The notes under the pieces: model-generated
The model's input: only the letters and a program-made list of their open reading frames with translations
Told to the model about the DNA's origin: nothing
Database searches by the model: none
Made by a program: the position numbers and the translations under genes
In this document: piece by piece, positions 1 to 11,900 of the stretch
Layout of the letters: every line of letters starts with the position of its first letter
Position numbering within the stretch: position 1 is the first letter of the stretch
Source of the DNA: Chrysoperla carnea
Taxonomy: Eukaryota; Arthropoda; Insecta; Neuroptera; Chrysopidae
Direction of reading: 5' to 3'
Length of the DNA stretch: 64,000 nucleotides
Assembly (NCBI RefSeq): GCF_905475395.1
Contig: NC_058339.1
Span: 12,346,001-12,410,000 of the forward strand

Positions 1-164
1 ATCATTACACATTTTCCACCACAAAATTCGTGTGTGTGTTTGTTAATATTGCATACTGTAAATTTTCTGAGCTGTAATTACATTAGAGTCTGAAGATAAT
101 GTATCATTATATCAACAATACTTGATAGAAAACTCGAAACATAATTTCCAATCGTTCCAAAGTA

Positions 165-500
165 AAAGTGTCCAAATTAACAGTAAAATAACAGTTCTAA
201 AATTGACCAGATTGGCGCTTGTGTAACAAAAGGTGTTTGATGAGAACTTCTCTATCCTTCTTTAACAACTTTTTTAGATCTTTATCTTCTATTACTTTGT
301 TTTTAATTTGAACTTCTCTATCCTTCTCTAACAACTTGTTTAGATCTTTATCTTAATCTTATAACTTTCTTTTAAAACTTACTCTTTTGCTTACAGCGCC
401 ATTAATTTTCTGCTTTTCGTGTACAATTTTTACATATAGAGATGATTCTCCTTAACTCTAACCTCCATAAGTAACTCTAACCTCCGTAATGTAGTTAAGT
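165..500 (+). repeat. Dispersed repeat, copy 1 (with internal duplication)
   Basis: This resembles 2397-2720 in the same order: an AAAAGTGTCC start, TGGCGCT, then GAACTTCT followed by CTATCCTTCT, a TTTAGAT/TATCTT block, an ACTTACWCT block and finally the CTAACCTCC/CTACCCTCC block. In this copy the CTATCCTTCT-to-TTTAGATCTTTATCTT module is present twice in tandem. No coding potential was seen. Boundaries are approximate. Confidence 0.6.
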
Positions 501-2396
501 TGGCGTATATTTCCCAGTAATTAAGTTATCGAATATCGAGTATCGATTACTGATTAAAGCTCTATGTTAAGGCCTTTGAACCATTCTTATAGTGAAATTA
601 ACAACCGTATTTCTGTTTAATGATGCTTGAAATTAATATAAAGGGTTACTATCCCATAATAATTATTTAATGAAAAGAAAAAAAAAATTATATGGAACCT
701 TCATTTGCAATGAGTAAAGTTTTTTTTTCTTTTTTAATTAAATAAATAATTTGAGCCATTTATTTGTAAAAGTGAGTTACCATTAGTTTTTTATTATAAA
801 TTATATGTTTGTAATTTTATATGGAAAAAATACTCGTTAAGTGGAAATGATATATATATTTTATAAATATTTTCATCGTATAATATCATTTATTTTTAAG
901 CTCGAACATATTCTAGAAACCATATTTTCACGTTTTAATATTTCTTGCCTTTGTATTTTCTATTCAATAATTTCTTTTCAGTTTATTTAAACTTACGGAA
1001 TGTTAGCTTTTTTATGTAGCTATTGTAAGTATATTTATCAAAGATTATCGATGATAGACTGAAAAATTACTTAACATTGATGAATTATATATATACTACA
1101 AGAAAAGCGTTATAAAAGTGGGTTGGAATGCAAAATAGTATTTAACACAAAGATTGGAACATTCATGATCTTGTTTTCTTATTCCATTTATACTCAAAAC
1201 ATAAAAAATATGATTGGTTCAATTTTCCGGACGTCTTACAATTTTATTATGTGTGATAGTCATAACATTACCGAAATATTATTATTAAGGTCTATTTTCA
1301 TGATGACGCATGACGCGGAAGAGTTTTGGAAGTAATTACTGTTAGTATTTATATCTCGAGATATCGATTTTCGGTTTTATAAACTGACTCTGGATGTATT
1401 TCTATTTTTTTCAGCTAGGTTTAGCCCTAATCTGACGCTCAAAGCCAGCGCCAAGCATTATGATCAGATAACATCTTTAGTCTTTATTGTCTCATACATA
1501 ATCTGTTCTTCTGACAAATTTAGAGGGGTTCTTTCGAGTTATAGCTTCTACGATCAATTAATTTTCTGTTATTTATGAACCGTTTTCTAGATCCAATTGT
1601 TATTATTTATGAACCATTTTCTTGATACAATTTCTACATGTCGAATTCTCGATTTCGAATTTCTACATGTCGAATACTTTGCTTATGATAATATTTTTGC
1701 CAAAATTCACTTTGTTTCTTGTAGTATGGAAAAATAAATCTTAATCTTAGCATAATCTTAATAAATCTGTGTATGATATTCATATTTTTATATCAATTTA
1801 AAAGAATTTATTTATATATATATATAAAAAAAGAAAATTATATTTATGTACGTTTTTATATTATAAACATTGTATAATATGAATTTTACTTACTGTTGGG
1901 AGTACAGAAACCATTTTGTTTGTTTTATTTTTTTAAATTTTATCAATCTTATTCTTCTTATTTTTTAGCTCTCTATAAAATATAAGTTAAAAAAAAATTA
2001 TTCCATTTTAAAGCATTTTGTCTTCCATTTCCCAATTTTATGTGATACTCTTTGGAAAAATACATTCCATTATTATAAATAATACATATAATTATTAGAA
2101 AACATATTAAATACATTTAAAAATGATTTTTGTTTTATTTTCATCCTTATGCTAGTTATGCTCCACTTGTATGATATTCCGCACCTTGCCTTACGCTGGC
2201 GCATGCATTATATTATTTTCCTTTCTTATTAAAACCTTAAAAACGAATTTCATGATATACAAAAAAACTGTCTTAGTTCAACTGTTTGCTGTTTTATGAA
2301 AAAAAGAATAAAAAGGGTATGTCCTCAATTACAGCACTGGATATATGTTATGGAATGCGGAGGTAAAGGAACACAATCTCTTATGGGCGTTTGGCT

Positions 2397-2720
2397 CAAA
2401 AAGTGTCCCAAAATAGCAGGAAAATAAAGTGGTTAGAATGGCGCTAGTGTGGCAAAAGGCATTTGATGTGAACTTCTTTCTCTATCCTTCTGTAATAACT
2501 TGTTTAGATTTGTATCTTACTCTTATTACTTTGAGCACTTCTTTTAAACTTACACTATTGCTACAGCTGCGCCATGCTTATTTTCTCCTTTTTCTTGAAA
2601 ACTTTATATACAGAGATAATCTCATAGAATTAATAACATAGAATCGTAATGTGGTCATCCAAACCGTCGATCGTTATAAAGGGAGACCTAAAAAAAAGTA
2701 CGTAATCCTCCTTATCTCTA
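2397..2720 (+). repeat. Dispersed repeat, copy 2
   Basis: Second copy of the repeat at 165-500, in the same orientation. It begins AAAAGTGTCCC, has the CTATCCTTCT and TTTAGATTTGTATCTTACTC modules once, and ends with CTCTACCCTCC. The short open frame inside it is part of the repeat and not a gene. Confidence 0.6.
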
Positions 2721-3338
2721 CCCTCCATAGTATAAAGTACATAACGGTACGGCCATAAATCTTTTATCTATGGGTACGGCCAAAGAGATTATATATATAG
2801 AGGGAGCATTCAAAGTAATTCATGTTCCAAAATTAGGAATAAGTACAAAAAAAGTTACCACCCAGTGGAACAAAGCTAGCTTTATGAGGCTGCCTCTTTC
2901 TTAATTTGGCACAACTTTTCAACACAGAAAGTTAATGCATCGCACCGTCTAGTATTACTATGTCTATGGGTACGGCATTGTTAGTCTATATTTACAAAGT
3001 CTATCATAATATAACAAGAAACCAATAACCTAACAAAAAATGATACCAAACAAATAATTATTAATTATTTTGTTTGTTTTCGTATTTAAATTTACCAAAA
3101 TTGCCTAATTTATTTATAATCGAAAATTTAAAATTTTGAAAAGTCATATATGTTTTCATAATTATTAATTTGTGTAAGTGCAATCTGGTATACAGTATTT
3201 TGAGGTTATGCGTTTTATTATTATTATTTTTATCCAAAATCTTGTTATCTTTTTTAAGCTTTTTAAAATCATTATCAGTCGATAACATGTGTTAGTTTTT
3301 TATTAAAACTATTTCGATTTTTGTTTTTTTTCAGAAAC

Positions 3339-4757
3339 ATGACCAAAGAAAAAATCACTACCCTTTGGAACAATAGAAATATTGTGATAAAATTTTCTGG
3401 AAATAAGGAACACTTCGATTATGAAATACCATGGAAAAATATTGAACAATTTGAAATATCATCGTTAACAAAAAATATTTTGGAACGAATCGATCATATA
3501 ACATCAATTGATGTTTCCAATTGTAATCTATCAATCGTACCCAAAGCATTTGGGGATTTACCTCTACGTGAATTAAACCTATCGCATAATTTGTTCACCC
3601 AAATACCAGATTGCCTTTATACAAGTTTATATAGTATTACAAATCTTGATGTATCTTATAATTTTATCGAGGAATTTTTAGCCCCAAATTGTTTATTATC
3701 CTTAAAAGTATTAAAAATTAATAGTAATAAACTAAAAACAATGCCCTCATGGATTTGGGAAAGTAGTATACGCTTAAAAGAATTAGATTTAAGTGATAAT
3801 AGTTTTTTAATGAATACGTACGGAATTATGTTTAAAACATTTTTAAGTACATGCCGTTTAACTCATTTAACCGTGGCCGATTGTAAATTTGGTAATAATG
3901 ATGCATATATTTTATCTCGTATTCCAAATTTATTATATTTACATATAGGAAATAATGTAAATTCAAAAAATAAATCGCAAAATAATTGGGATATTCCAAT
4001 TACAAAATTAGATTGTAAGAATACATTAAAAACATTAATTGCACATAATTTATATTTATCTGCTTTACCTGATAATATAAATGAGTTAAGCGCTTTAAAT
4101 TGTATCAACATTGCCTTTAATAATTTACATTGGTTACCGGAAAATTTTACTTTATTAAAAAATTTACGAATATGCGATGCCTCAAATAATGTTCTTTCAT
4201 ATTTCCCACTAAATTTTCTACAATTAAATTCATTATCTGAATTATATCTAGCTCATAATTGTTTAACAGTTTTACCTAATTTAATAGAATTAAAAAATTT
4301 ACGGGTATTAGATTTATATAACAATAGTTTAGAAACGATTGATAAACAATTAATTGATTCTATGTTAGAAATCGACTTCGATTTAAACTATATTGAATAT
4401 GATGACTGTGATTTAATATTAAAGAAAAAAGTTAGATTACGCGAACGTTTAAATTTAACTCGACTAGATGGACAAAAAAGTAAGCCTACTCCAAGTATTG
4501 AAACGAATAGTGTAACAAGTCAATCGTGGGAGGATCATGAAAGCGATGATTATTTGGAGGATGATCAAATTGTTGAATATATTGAAAGAGATACAAAATC
4601 AGAGTCTGATGTAGAAATTTGGGATGATGTAAATTATTTAGATGATAATTTTTTACCTTCTCCAATATCTATTCAGCCTCGGTTCGAGAAATTAAAATTA
4701 TCATCATCACCGGTTTATGAATATGATTTGTATGAAATTTTTAAAGATGCAGATTAA
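3339..4757 (+). CDS. Intracellular leucine-rich-repeat protein with acidic tail (SHOC2/LRRC-type)
   Basis: 472 aa from the ATG four bases after a clear splice acceptor (T-rich tract ending in CAG at 3334). The reading frame is open across the acceptor, so this may be a terminal coding exon of a longer protein rather than the true start. Roughly residues 45-370 carry LRRs of the short type (LxxLxLSxNxLxxLP), for example LRELNLSHNLFTQIP and LSELYLAHNCLTVLPNL. There is no signal peptide and no membrane segment, which fits a cytoplasmic or nuclear scaffold. Residues about 395-472 are low-complexity and rich in D, E and S (EDHESDDYLEDDQ). Repeats of this type mediate protein-protein binding; no catalytic domain is visible. 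Codon use is strongly A/T biased, with leucine mostly TTA, like its neighbours. The family is clear but the exact orthologue is not. Confidence 0.8.
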   Translation: MTKEKITTLWNNRNIVIKFSGNKEHFDYEIPWKNIEQFEISSLTKNILERIDHITSIDVSNCNLSIVPKAFGDLPLRELNLSHNLFTQIPDCLYTSLYSITNLDVSYNFIEEFLAPNCLLSLKVLKINSNKLKTMPSWIWESSIRLKELDLSDNSFLMNTYGIMFKTFLSTCRLTHLTVADCKFGNNDAYILSRIPNLLYLHIGNNVNSKNKSQNNWDIPITKLDCKNTLKTLIAHNLYLSALPDNINELSALNCINIAFNNLHWLPENFTLLKNLRICDASNNVLSYFPLNFLQLNSLSELYLAHNCLTVLPNLIELKNLRVLDLYNNSLETIDKQLIDSMLEIDFDLNYIEYDDCDLILKKKVRLRERLNLTRLDGQKSKPTPSIETNSVTSQSWEDHESDDYLEDDQIVEYIERDTKSESDVEIWDDVNYLDDNFLPSPISIQPRFEKLKLSSSPVYEYDLYEIFKDAD

Positions 4758-6155
4758 ATATAGGTTTTATAAAAATTTTATATTTGGAAGAAATTTTTTT
4801 TTCATTCTATGAGGCATTATAAAGTCAAAATAGGATCAGACCCATTCTAACTAAGACATGGCCAACCCGTGGATCAGTAAATAAATGAAATCACAAGGAA
4901 AAAAGATAAATTTTTCATCAGCTCCGGCAACGGATTCGTAATCTAAATAAAAAATGCTTTAATTTGGTTTTTTACTTCAAGTTCTAGAAGCTTTTTGTAA
5001 AAAAAGTCACTAAATATCCACTCCAAATTATCTTAACGTTAGACTCACGCTAGGCACCGAATAGTCTTTTCAAAAAATTTTGGGCTAAGCATGGTTTTAC
5101 TTAGACAGTTTATTTTTTGATTTAACATTCTAAAGTGCCTTATGTCAGAAATTACGAAGTGTGCATTAGAATAATATGAAGAGTTTTGAATTAATTTTTG
5201 AGATAGAATTAAGTAATAATAATTGATGCCTAACAGTTACAGATATTCGGGAACAAGAACTGAGAAATAATTATTCTGTACTATTAAAATAGTTTTTGTA
5301 CGCTTTATATATATATAAGCTTATACAGAATTAAATAATTATGTAGAAATAGAAAATTCCTTTTTGATTTATGAAAACACGTGACAAATATTAATAATTA
5401 GCCTAAAAGAAAAATTCAATAGCTCCGATTTATGCGTTACTTATATATATCAAATTGTTAAAATACCTTCAAACAAATAAACCAGCTTATCTTGATAAAT
5501 TTCAAACCTCGATAAATAACGAAATAACTTTTGCGGAAAATACAATCTTGTTGATTTTCATGTACCCAAAAAGGTCGGGAATCTGATCTACATAAAACTA
5601 CTGCATTCCAGATTAAAATGCAAAATTAAATTAAAAGTAAAGCTAAATCATAATGACATTCTGCAAATTATTGGCAGGGAACATAGTAGACGAAAAAAAT
5701 TTGCAATAAATCATGCGTTTTATATAAAATATGACTAATTTTCAATTGTTCACATGTAAATTGTATAGTAAATGTCAAATTGAAATTATTGTAAAATAAT
5801 AATTAATTGAACTTGTTGCATAAGGAATTGTGAAAATAAGAGACGAAATTGCATAAATAGTATTTTTTAATTGTAAATTAACATAATTATTCATTTTTTG
5901 TTAAAAAATAATATTAAATTTTCAATGTAATCTATATATACAAACCATAAACTTGTATGCCCATCCATACTAAAGTAGTTTATAGTTACCGCGGAAACAG
6001 CCTGAAATAAAACTGTTCCACGGTGCCAATACCGCATAACATATGAGGACGAGACTGTACACTTCAATGGATTAACATTACCTGCTTTCATTTAAACAAA
6101 TAGAAAGAAACGAACAAATTACATAGAAGCGGAAACTTGAACCCGAGTCCGTGTT

Positions 6156-6332
6156 CACTGTTCAAATTGAGATATAGTGGAATACGAAAAAGTACCTAAA
6201 AGTATTAGTATTTTTCGAAAATTCTGTTAATTTTCCCAATTTTCACTATTTAATTTTAGGTACTTTTTCGTATTCCACTATATCTAAATTTGAACAGTGA
6301 AAATTGTGAAAATTAACAGGATTTTCGTAAAA
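6156..6332. repeat. Two interleaved inverted repeats (A-B-A'-B')
   Basis: Arm A (6156-6201) is the reverse complement of A' (6254-6299) over 46 bp with about one mismatch. Arm B (6211-6246) is an imperfect reverse complement of B' (about 6297-6332). The order is A, B, A', B', so the two hairpins cannot form together without a pseudoknot. It is probably MITE-derived. No coding potential. Confidence 0.8.
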
Positions 6333-7841
6333 TAAAAGTAACCAGGGCAGATAGAATATGAGTACCTATAAAATATCCAAATTGCAAATCGATAGGGTAA
6401 AGGGTATAATCGTAGTGCTTGAAATTCAAATGCAATTTAACCATTCTTTTCTGGAAAATGGCTTTTCTTTATAAATATTTTTAGTTTCACGCCAATCAAA
6501 TAATGATTTCACGCCCTTGAAAAATGAATGAACAACCGTCTTAAAATAAAATCTGCATTATTTTGCGTATGGCTTTATTATTTTCAAATTATATTTATAA
6601 AATAATAGAACAATTAAATTGTTATTTTTAAATTGCGAAAATTTGATAGACATTTCTGTAAACGATGATGAGTTACGCTTATTATTTACAAACCAAGTTA
6701 TCAACAACATTTTTTTCCAACAGTTCAGTATTATAAGAATAATTATAGAAAATGACTACGTAAATTAATTTATCTTATCCTGTTGTCTCTGTGATACATA
6801 TTTTAAAGAATTGTTTACTTAAAATGATAAAATAATGTAGATCATAGTATTGTAATAATTTTAATATTTAGTTGTTTTTTTTACAAATAAATAAAAAAAC
6901 GGATTTCAGTACGAAGTTCAAGAAATATTTAATAATAAATCAAAAAGTTAAAGGTTCACGACAGTAAATGAACCTAGTTTTTTTTTTATTAAAATTACAA
7001 AATATATAAACTTGAATTCAAAGTCTTATTTAAACTGTTATTTTTCGCGTTAACTATATGACATTATTATGTATAGATTGAAAAATTTAAAAATAAAATT
7101 ATTGGATCCGTTCCAAATAAAATCTTTTCCATTGCTGTATTTTTTAGGACATTTCATAGGACCCCACTTTTTGGGTGTTTTAACTATCTTATAAAAATTT
7201 CTTCGGGAATGGCAAAATGATCATTCAATATCTTAAAATTTTCAGTGAAAACTACAAAAAAAACACTATTCTCAGTTATGGTGTAATTAAAACGTTAATA
7301 TGTGAAACAATTTCGGCGATAATTTTAGTTTTCATTCGAAAGTATTGAGCAAGCATAAAAATTCATTATTGGCTGAGTACCAGGAAATTGGTGGAAATAA
7401 AACGACTCGTAAATTTATTAAAATGGATGCTAAGACTCCGCTTAATACTCGGATCCATTTCTTGGAATATCAAAAAGCACAATAATAAATTAAAATCGGA
7501 TAAAACATGAGTTCACCAGTCTTGGAAAATACTGAAGCACAAAACTATAAATCAGAGTGCGTTCTAAACAGATTTAATCTAGAATATGGGATTAGAGTTC
7601 GCGGATTGTGAAAAAAGACACTTTCATATAGGTATACAGAATGCTTTGAAAGATTGGGGCAATGCTCTACCACAGTAAATAAAAAGTAGCAACTTAATAG
7701 TACAAAGTTGCTTCGTTTGGACGATTCGAAATATTTCTTTAAATAACAGTGAACTAATTCAGCACGAAAATAGAAATGTCAAGTAGAAAGAAATTTTAGA
7801 AATTCAATTGTCTTAGAAGAGAAATAATTCTCTCTTTTTTT

Positions 7842-8130
7842 TTAACCGACTTCAAACAAAAACGGAGGAGGTTATCAATTCGACTGTATTTTTTTATTTT
7901 TATGTTTGTTACCTTGGAACTTTCGATTGGGTGAACCGATTTTGATGATTCTTTATCTATTTGAAAGCTCGTGCTTCCCTTGTGGTCCCATTTCATTTTG
8001 GTCCACTTCTGACAACGGCATCCAAGAAATAACCATAAAATTCTTAAATTTGCAGCAAGTATGCACGACAAGAGGACAAATAACTCAATATCACGCCAAC
8101 CGATTTCGATGATTCTTTTTTTAGTAACAA
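7842..8130 (+). repeat. Dispersed insect repeat starting TTAACCGAC
   Basis: It starts with a T-run followed by AACCGACTTCAAACAAAAAC and an AGGAGGTTAT block, then has GGTGAACCGATTTTGATGA. The AACCGAC start, the GAACCGATTTTGAT block and the following TTTGAAAG recur at 37055-37400, and the last two recur at 47760-48115. The open frames on both strands here are repeat sequence. Confidence 0.6.
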
Positions 8131-8193
8131 ATTAGTGTACTTCAGATTCACTAAAAATCACAAAATAAAAAAAACTTAAAAAAAAAAAAAAAA

Positions 8194-8483
8194 CAAAAAG
8201 AAAACCGACTTCAAAAGAAATACTTTTCCAAAATAAATTAATATGCACTAAAAAGTAAAAAAATAACGATAATATAATGTAGTTAAAATTATTGTTATTT
8301 TTGGAGTTGGTGTCAGCCAAGCTAATGTAGCAAAATGTTCTGTCAGAGCTGCTTCCTTGGCTGACACCGTCTCCAGAAATAACAATAATTTTAACTACAT
8401 TATATTATCGTTATTTTTTTACTTTTTAGTGCATATTAATTTATTTTGGAAAAGTATTTCTTTTGAAGTCGATTTTCTTTTTG
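8194..8483. repeat. Long hairpin: 128-bp inverted repeat with 34-nt loop
   Basis: The left arm 8194-8321 and right arm 8356-8483 are reverse complements with only a few mismatches. The inner ends are TGTCAGCCAAG and CTTGGCTGACA, and the outer ends are CAAAAAGAAAACCGAC and GTCGATTTTCTTTTTG. This explains why near-identical short open frames appear on opposite strands here; neither is a gene. It follows directly on the repeat at 7842-8130 and may be its distal part. It is a fold-back element close to the aconitase promoter. Confidence 0.9.
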
Positions 8484-8886
8484 TTAAAAGTTTTTTTTTA
8501 TTTGTAGGTAATATTAATTTTTCCAAAATAAGAGCTAATATTATTGTAGACATATGTCATAACAATGGAATTTTTATTTCTCATCTCATACGTTATAAAA
8601 ATAAACTTGAAGGATATTATATTGAATTAAAAAATAGCTATTGTTATTAATTATTATTTTAATTAGTAAATAACAGATTATATTTCTTATAAAATTTATT
8701 TCAAAACTCCTACTGCCCTGCACAGATGTGTTGAATGAATTTTTATATCGCGAATGCGCAGAAATCAAATTGTGTAAACACTTTACCGTCGTCTAGAAGT
8801 ATTATTCAAGTAGATATTTGGCTACTAGCGTCGATGTGTAATTTGCACCCAACCATAGTTAAATAACATTTTTAATTTTTTGTATT

Positions 8887-8905
8887 TTGTCGGTTTTTCC
8901 GACAA
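8887..8905 (+). promoter_or_regulatory. Small 5' leader hairpin before the aconitase start
   Basis: TTGTCGG and CCGACAA form a 7-bp stem around a TTTTT loop, 25 nt before the aconitase ATG. If transcribed it would lie in the 5' leader. It lacks the CAGTGN loop and bulged C of an iron-responsive element, so it is not a classical IRE. Its function is unknown and it may be chance. Confidence 0.3.
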
Positions 8906-8930
8906 TAGAAATTAACAAACTCCTACGACT

Positions 8931-11900
8931 ATGGCGTACTGTATGAGAGTTTTGCATCGCCACGTAAGTAATCATTTTAATATTTTGTAATTTTACTTAA
9001 AATATATGCCAAAAGGTTAGAGTTAAATCTAGAACACCGAATTCAATAGCATGTGATATATTATATGAAGGGTGTATATATCTATCTCACTTAGAATTGT
9101 AGACGTCATAAATTTTTCCTTCGTTGTTATCTAACAATTTTCATGAATTTTTTTCGAATTTTTTTTTGCAGAGTGTTGGAGTAATCGCCACAGAATTACA
9201 AGCACGATGTTTCCATGTATCACCGTTAGCTTCGGCTGCGGCCAAAGTGGCAATGAGTAAATTTGATACCGATACCTACTTGCCTTACGATAAATTATCA
9301 TCGAATCTTAAAGTTGTAAAAAAACGATTATCACGGCCTTTAACCCTTTCTGAAAAGGTATTATTATTTTATATTAATTTTTATTTACGCTTTCAGTTTA
9401 AGAGATTATTACAGTGATGAGAATTATCGACAAGCGTTACTATCAATTGTAAAATACAGATGACACTTAACTACCGATTCTTATCAAATTTATTTTTCAA
9501 ATTTGAGTACTGGATTTTAAAAAGTGATAACAATATTATAATTGCTAATCGTATTAAATTACAATTTATAAAATATTATTAGCGCATATTTTGTAATTAG
9601 CAATACGTAACTTACGTTTTTGGCATGACATAAACAATTAAAATAAAATGTAATTTTTTGAATTCCAATATTACTGCTTAATAACACTGAGCATCTTTTG
9701 TTCTTTTCTACTTCGAGTGTTTTCTACTTTTCTACTTTCAGATCAACACTTATTTTCTAAAAATAAGTGTTGATCTGAAAAGGGAAAAAGCGGTTTTCCT
9801 TTCTTAATATTAAATCATGTACTATCGCTAGATAATTTTCTCCCCACAAAGCAGCTTACGGAACTTTAAAATAATATTCTTTCGTTTGAAAATCCATTTT
9901 CACCCGTCTGGGTGAAAATTTTACCTAAAAACTCCAAAATCGATGGAATTCTAAGCGGGATTTTATCAAAATGGAATGTTTGTGAATCAGAGACGGATTT
10001 AGGATTAGGTCCGTGAGGCCTAGGCCTAGGGTGGTCACATTTGATGGGCGCCCAAAATTTTAAAAGTTACTTAAGTATATATAAAAGGCGCACTTAAGTT
10101 TTTCGTCAAATTTGAGATTAAATTTTACTATTTTTTCTCTCACAAAAATTATTAGAAATTATTACACATTTGAAAGTTAAATTCATCACTTCCACATAGA
10201 GCAAAACGGGCACCAAATCAAACGGCATCGAACCTAAATCCGGCACTGTTTTCAACAATATTTCATGGATAGCTCGAAAACCGTACATTTTATAGAAAAA
10301 AGTAAAAATAAGTATTGGTTATTCGTTTCTGTAAAAAATGTACTTTTCTAGAAAGTACATGAAAAGAATTTAATAAATGGTAGCGATTAATTTAAAAAAT
10401 GGTTTAACAATAAATATCTATGACTTAATTTAAAATAAATAATAAAATATTTTGTAGATTTTATATTCTCATCTTGATGAACCTGATAAGCAAGAAATTG
10501 TCCGAGGAGAATCATATTTACGATTGCGACCTGATCGTGTTGCTATGCAAGATGCAACCGCTCAGATGGCTATGTTACAATTCATATCCAGTGGTTTACC
10601 AAAAGTTGCTGTTCCATCTACCATCCATTGTGATCATTTAATCGAAGCCCAAGTATGAACAATTTTAAAATCTATATAAATTTAACAGTTTTGATAATTA
10701 AAAATTTAAATTTATTATTAGGTTGGTGGAGTTAAAGATCTTGCCCGCGCAAAAGATGTAAACAAAGAAGTTTACAGTTTTCTTCAAAGTGCTGGTGCCA
10801 AATATGGTGTTGGTTTTTGGAAACCTGGCTCTGGTATTATCCATCAAATTATTCTTGAAAACTATGGCTTTCCAGGATTACTTATGATTGGTACAGATTC
10901 GCATACACCCAATGGTGGTGGATTAGGTGGTCTTTGCATTGGTGTTGGTGGGGCTGATGCCGTTGATGTAATGGCAAATATTCCATGGGAATTGAAATGT
11001 CCAAAAGTAATTGGCGTTCATTTAACTGGAGCACTAAAAGGTTGGACGTCACCCAAAGACATTATTCTGAAAGTAGCTGATATTTTAACAGTAAAAGGAG
11101 GTACTGGTGCTATTGTTGAGTATTTTGGACCAGGGGTTGATAGTATTTCATGTACTGGTATGGCAACTATTTGTAATATGGGAGCCGAAATTGGTGCAAC
11201 AACATCTGTCTTCCCATATGGTGTCCGAATGGCCAAATACTTAAATGCAACTGGCCGTGGAGATATTGCCGATGTAGCTCAGCAATATAAAGATCATCTC
11301 TTAACAGCTGATAAAGATGCTAACTATGATCAAGTTATTGAACTTAATTTGGATACATTAGAACCCCATGTAAATGGACCTTTCACACCTGATTTAGCGT
11401 CACCAATTAGCAAACTTGGTGCTAATGCTAAGAAAAACAGTTGGCCAATGGATATTAAAGTAGGTCTAATTGGTTCATGTACAAACAGTTCATATGAAGA
11501 TATGGGTCGTTGTGCATCAATCGCTCAGGAAGCAATGAAGCATGGCCTTAAATCAAAAATTACCTTTAATGTAACACCCGGATCTGAACAAGTTCGTGCT
11601 ACAATTGAACGTGATGGTATTGCTAAAACTTTAAGAGATTTTGGTGGTACCGTTTTGGCCAATGCTTGTGGACCCTGCATTGGTCAATGGGATCGTAAAG
11701 ATGTCAAAAAAGGTGACAAAAATACCATTGTAACATCTTATAATAGAAATTTCACTGGTCGTAATGATGCCAACCCAGCAACACATTGCTTTGTTACAAG
11801 CCCTGAATTGGTAACTGCATTGAGTATTGCCGGTTCTTTAGATTTCAATCCATTAAAGGACACCTTAAAAGGTGCAGATGGTAAAGAATTTAAGTTGTCA

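Larger units (their letters stand above)
1..3334. other. Non-coding flank with dispersed repeats; upstream of LRR gene
   Basis: No convincing coding sequence was seen; open frames here are short, AT-driven and lack codon or domain signal. The stretch contains two copies of one dispersed repeat (about 165-500 and 2397-2720) and a short motif TCTATGGGTACGGC near 2767 and again near 2964. The intron ending at 3334 must come from an upstream exon, which I could not locate here. Confidence 0.6.
4758..8930. other. Intergenic region between LRR gene and aconitase
   Basis: No gene was recognised. It holds the interleaved inverted repeat at 6156-6332, the insect repeat beginning near 7842 and the long hairpin at 8194-8483, with the aconitase 5' leader at its end. 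A possible polyadenylation hexamer AATAAA for the upstream LRR gene lies near 4880. Confidence 0.55.
9358..10457 (+). other. Aconitase intron 2 (1.1 kb, with inserted elements)
   Basis: Bounded by GTATTA at the donor and TTTTGTAG at the acceptor. It is much longer than the gene's other introns (69, 61 and 208 bp) and contains the perfect hairpin at 9736-9780 and the hAT-type MITE at 9988-10248, which account for part of its length. Confidence 0.9.

Noticed and set aside
3358-4111. Minus-strand open frames across the first LRR gene
   Set aside because: Antisense shadows caused by the AT-biased leucine/asparagine codons of the LRR gene.
7796-8112. Open frames on both strands of the 7.8-kb repeat
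   Set aside because: They lie in a dispersed repeat with A-runs and show no domain or splice support.
8132-8650. Two near-identical open frames on opposite strands (62 and 97 codons)
   Set aside because: They are translations of the two arms of the 128-bp inverted repeat; the mirrored similarity is a product of the hairpin.
8780-8930. Iron-responsive element in the aconitase leader
   Set aside because: A small hairpin exists, but there is no CAGTGN loop with a bulged C, so a classical IRE is not supported.
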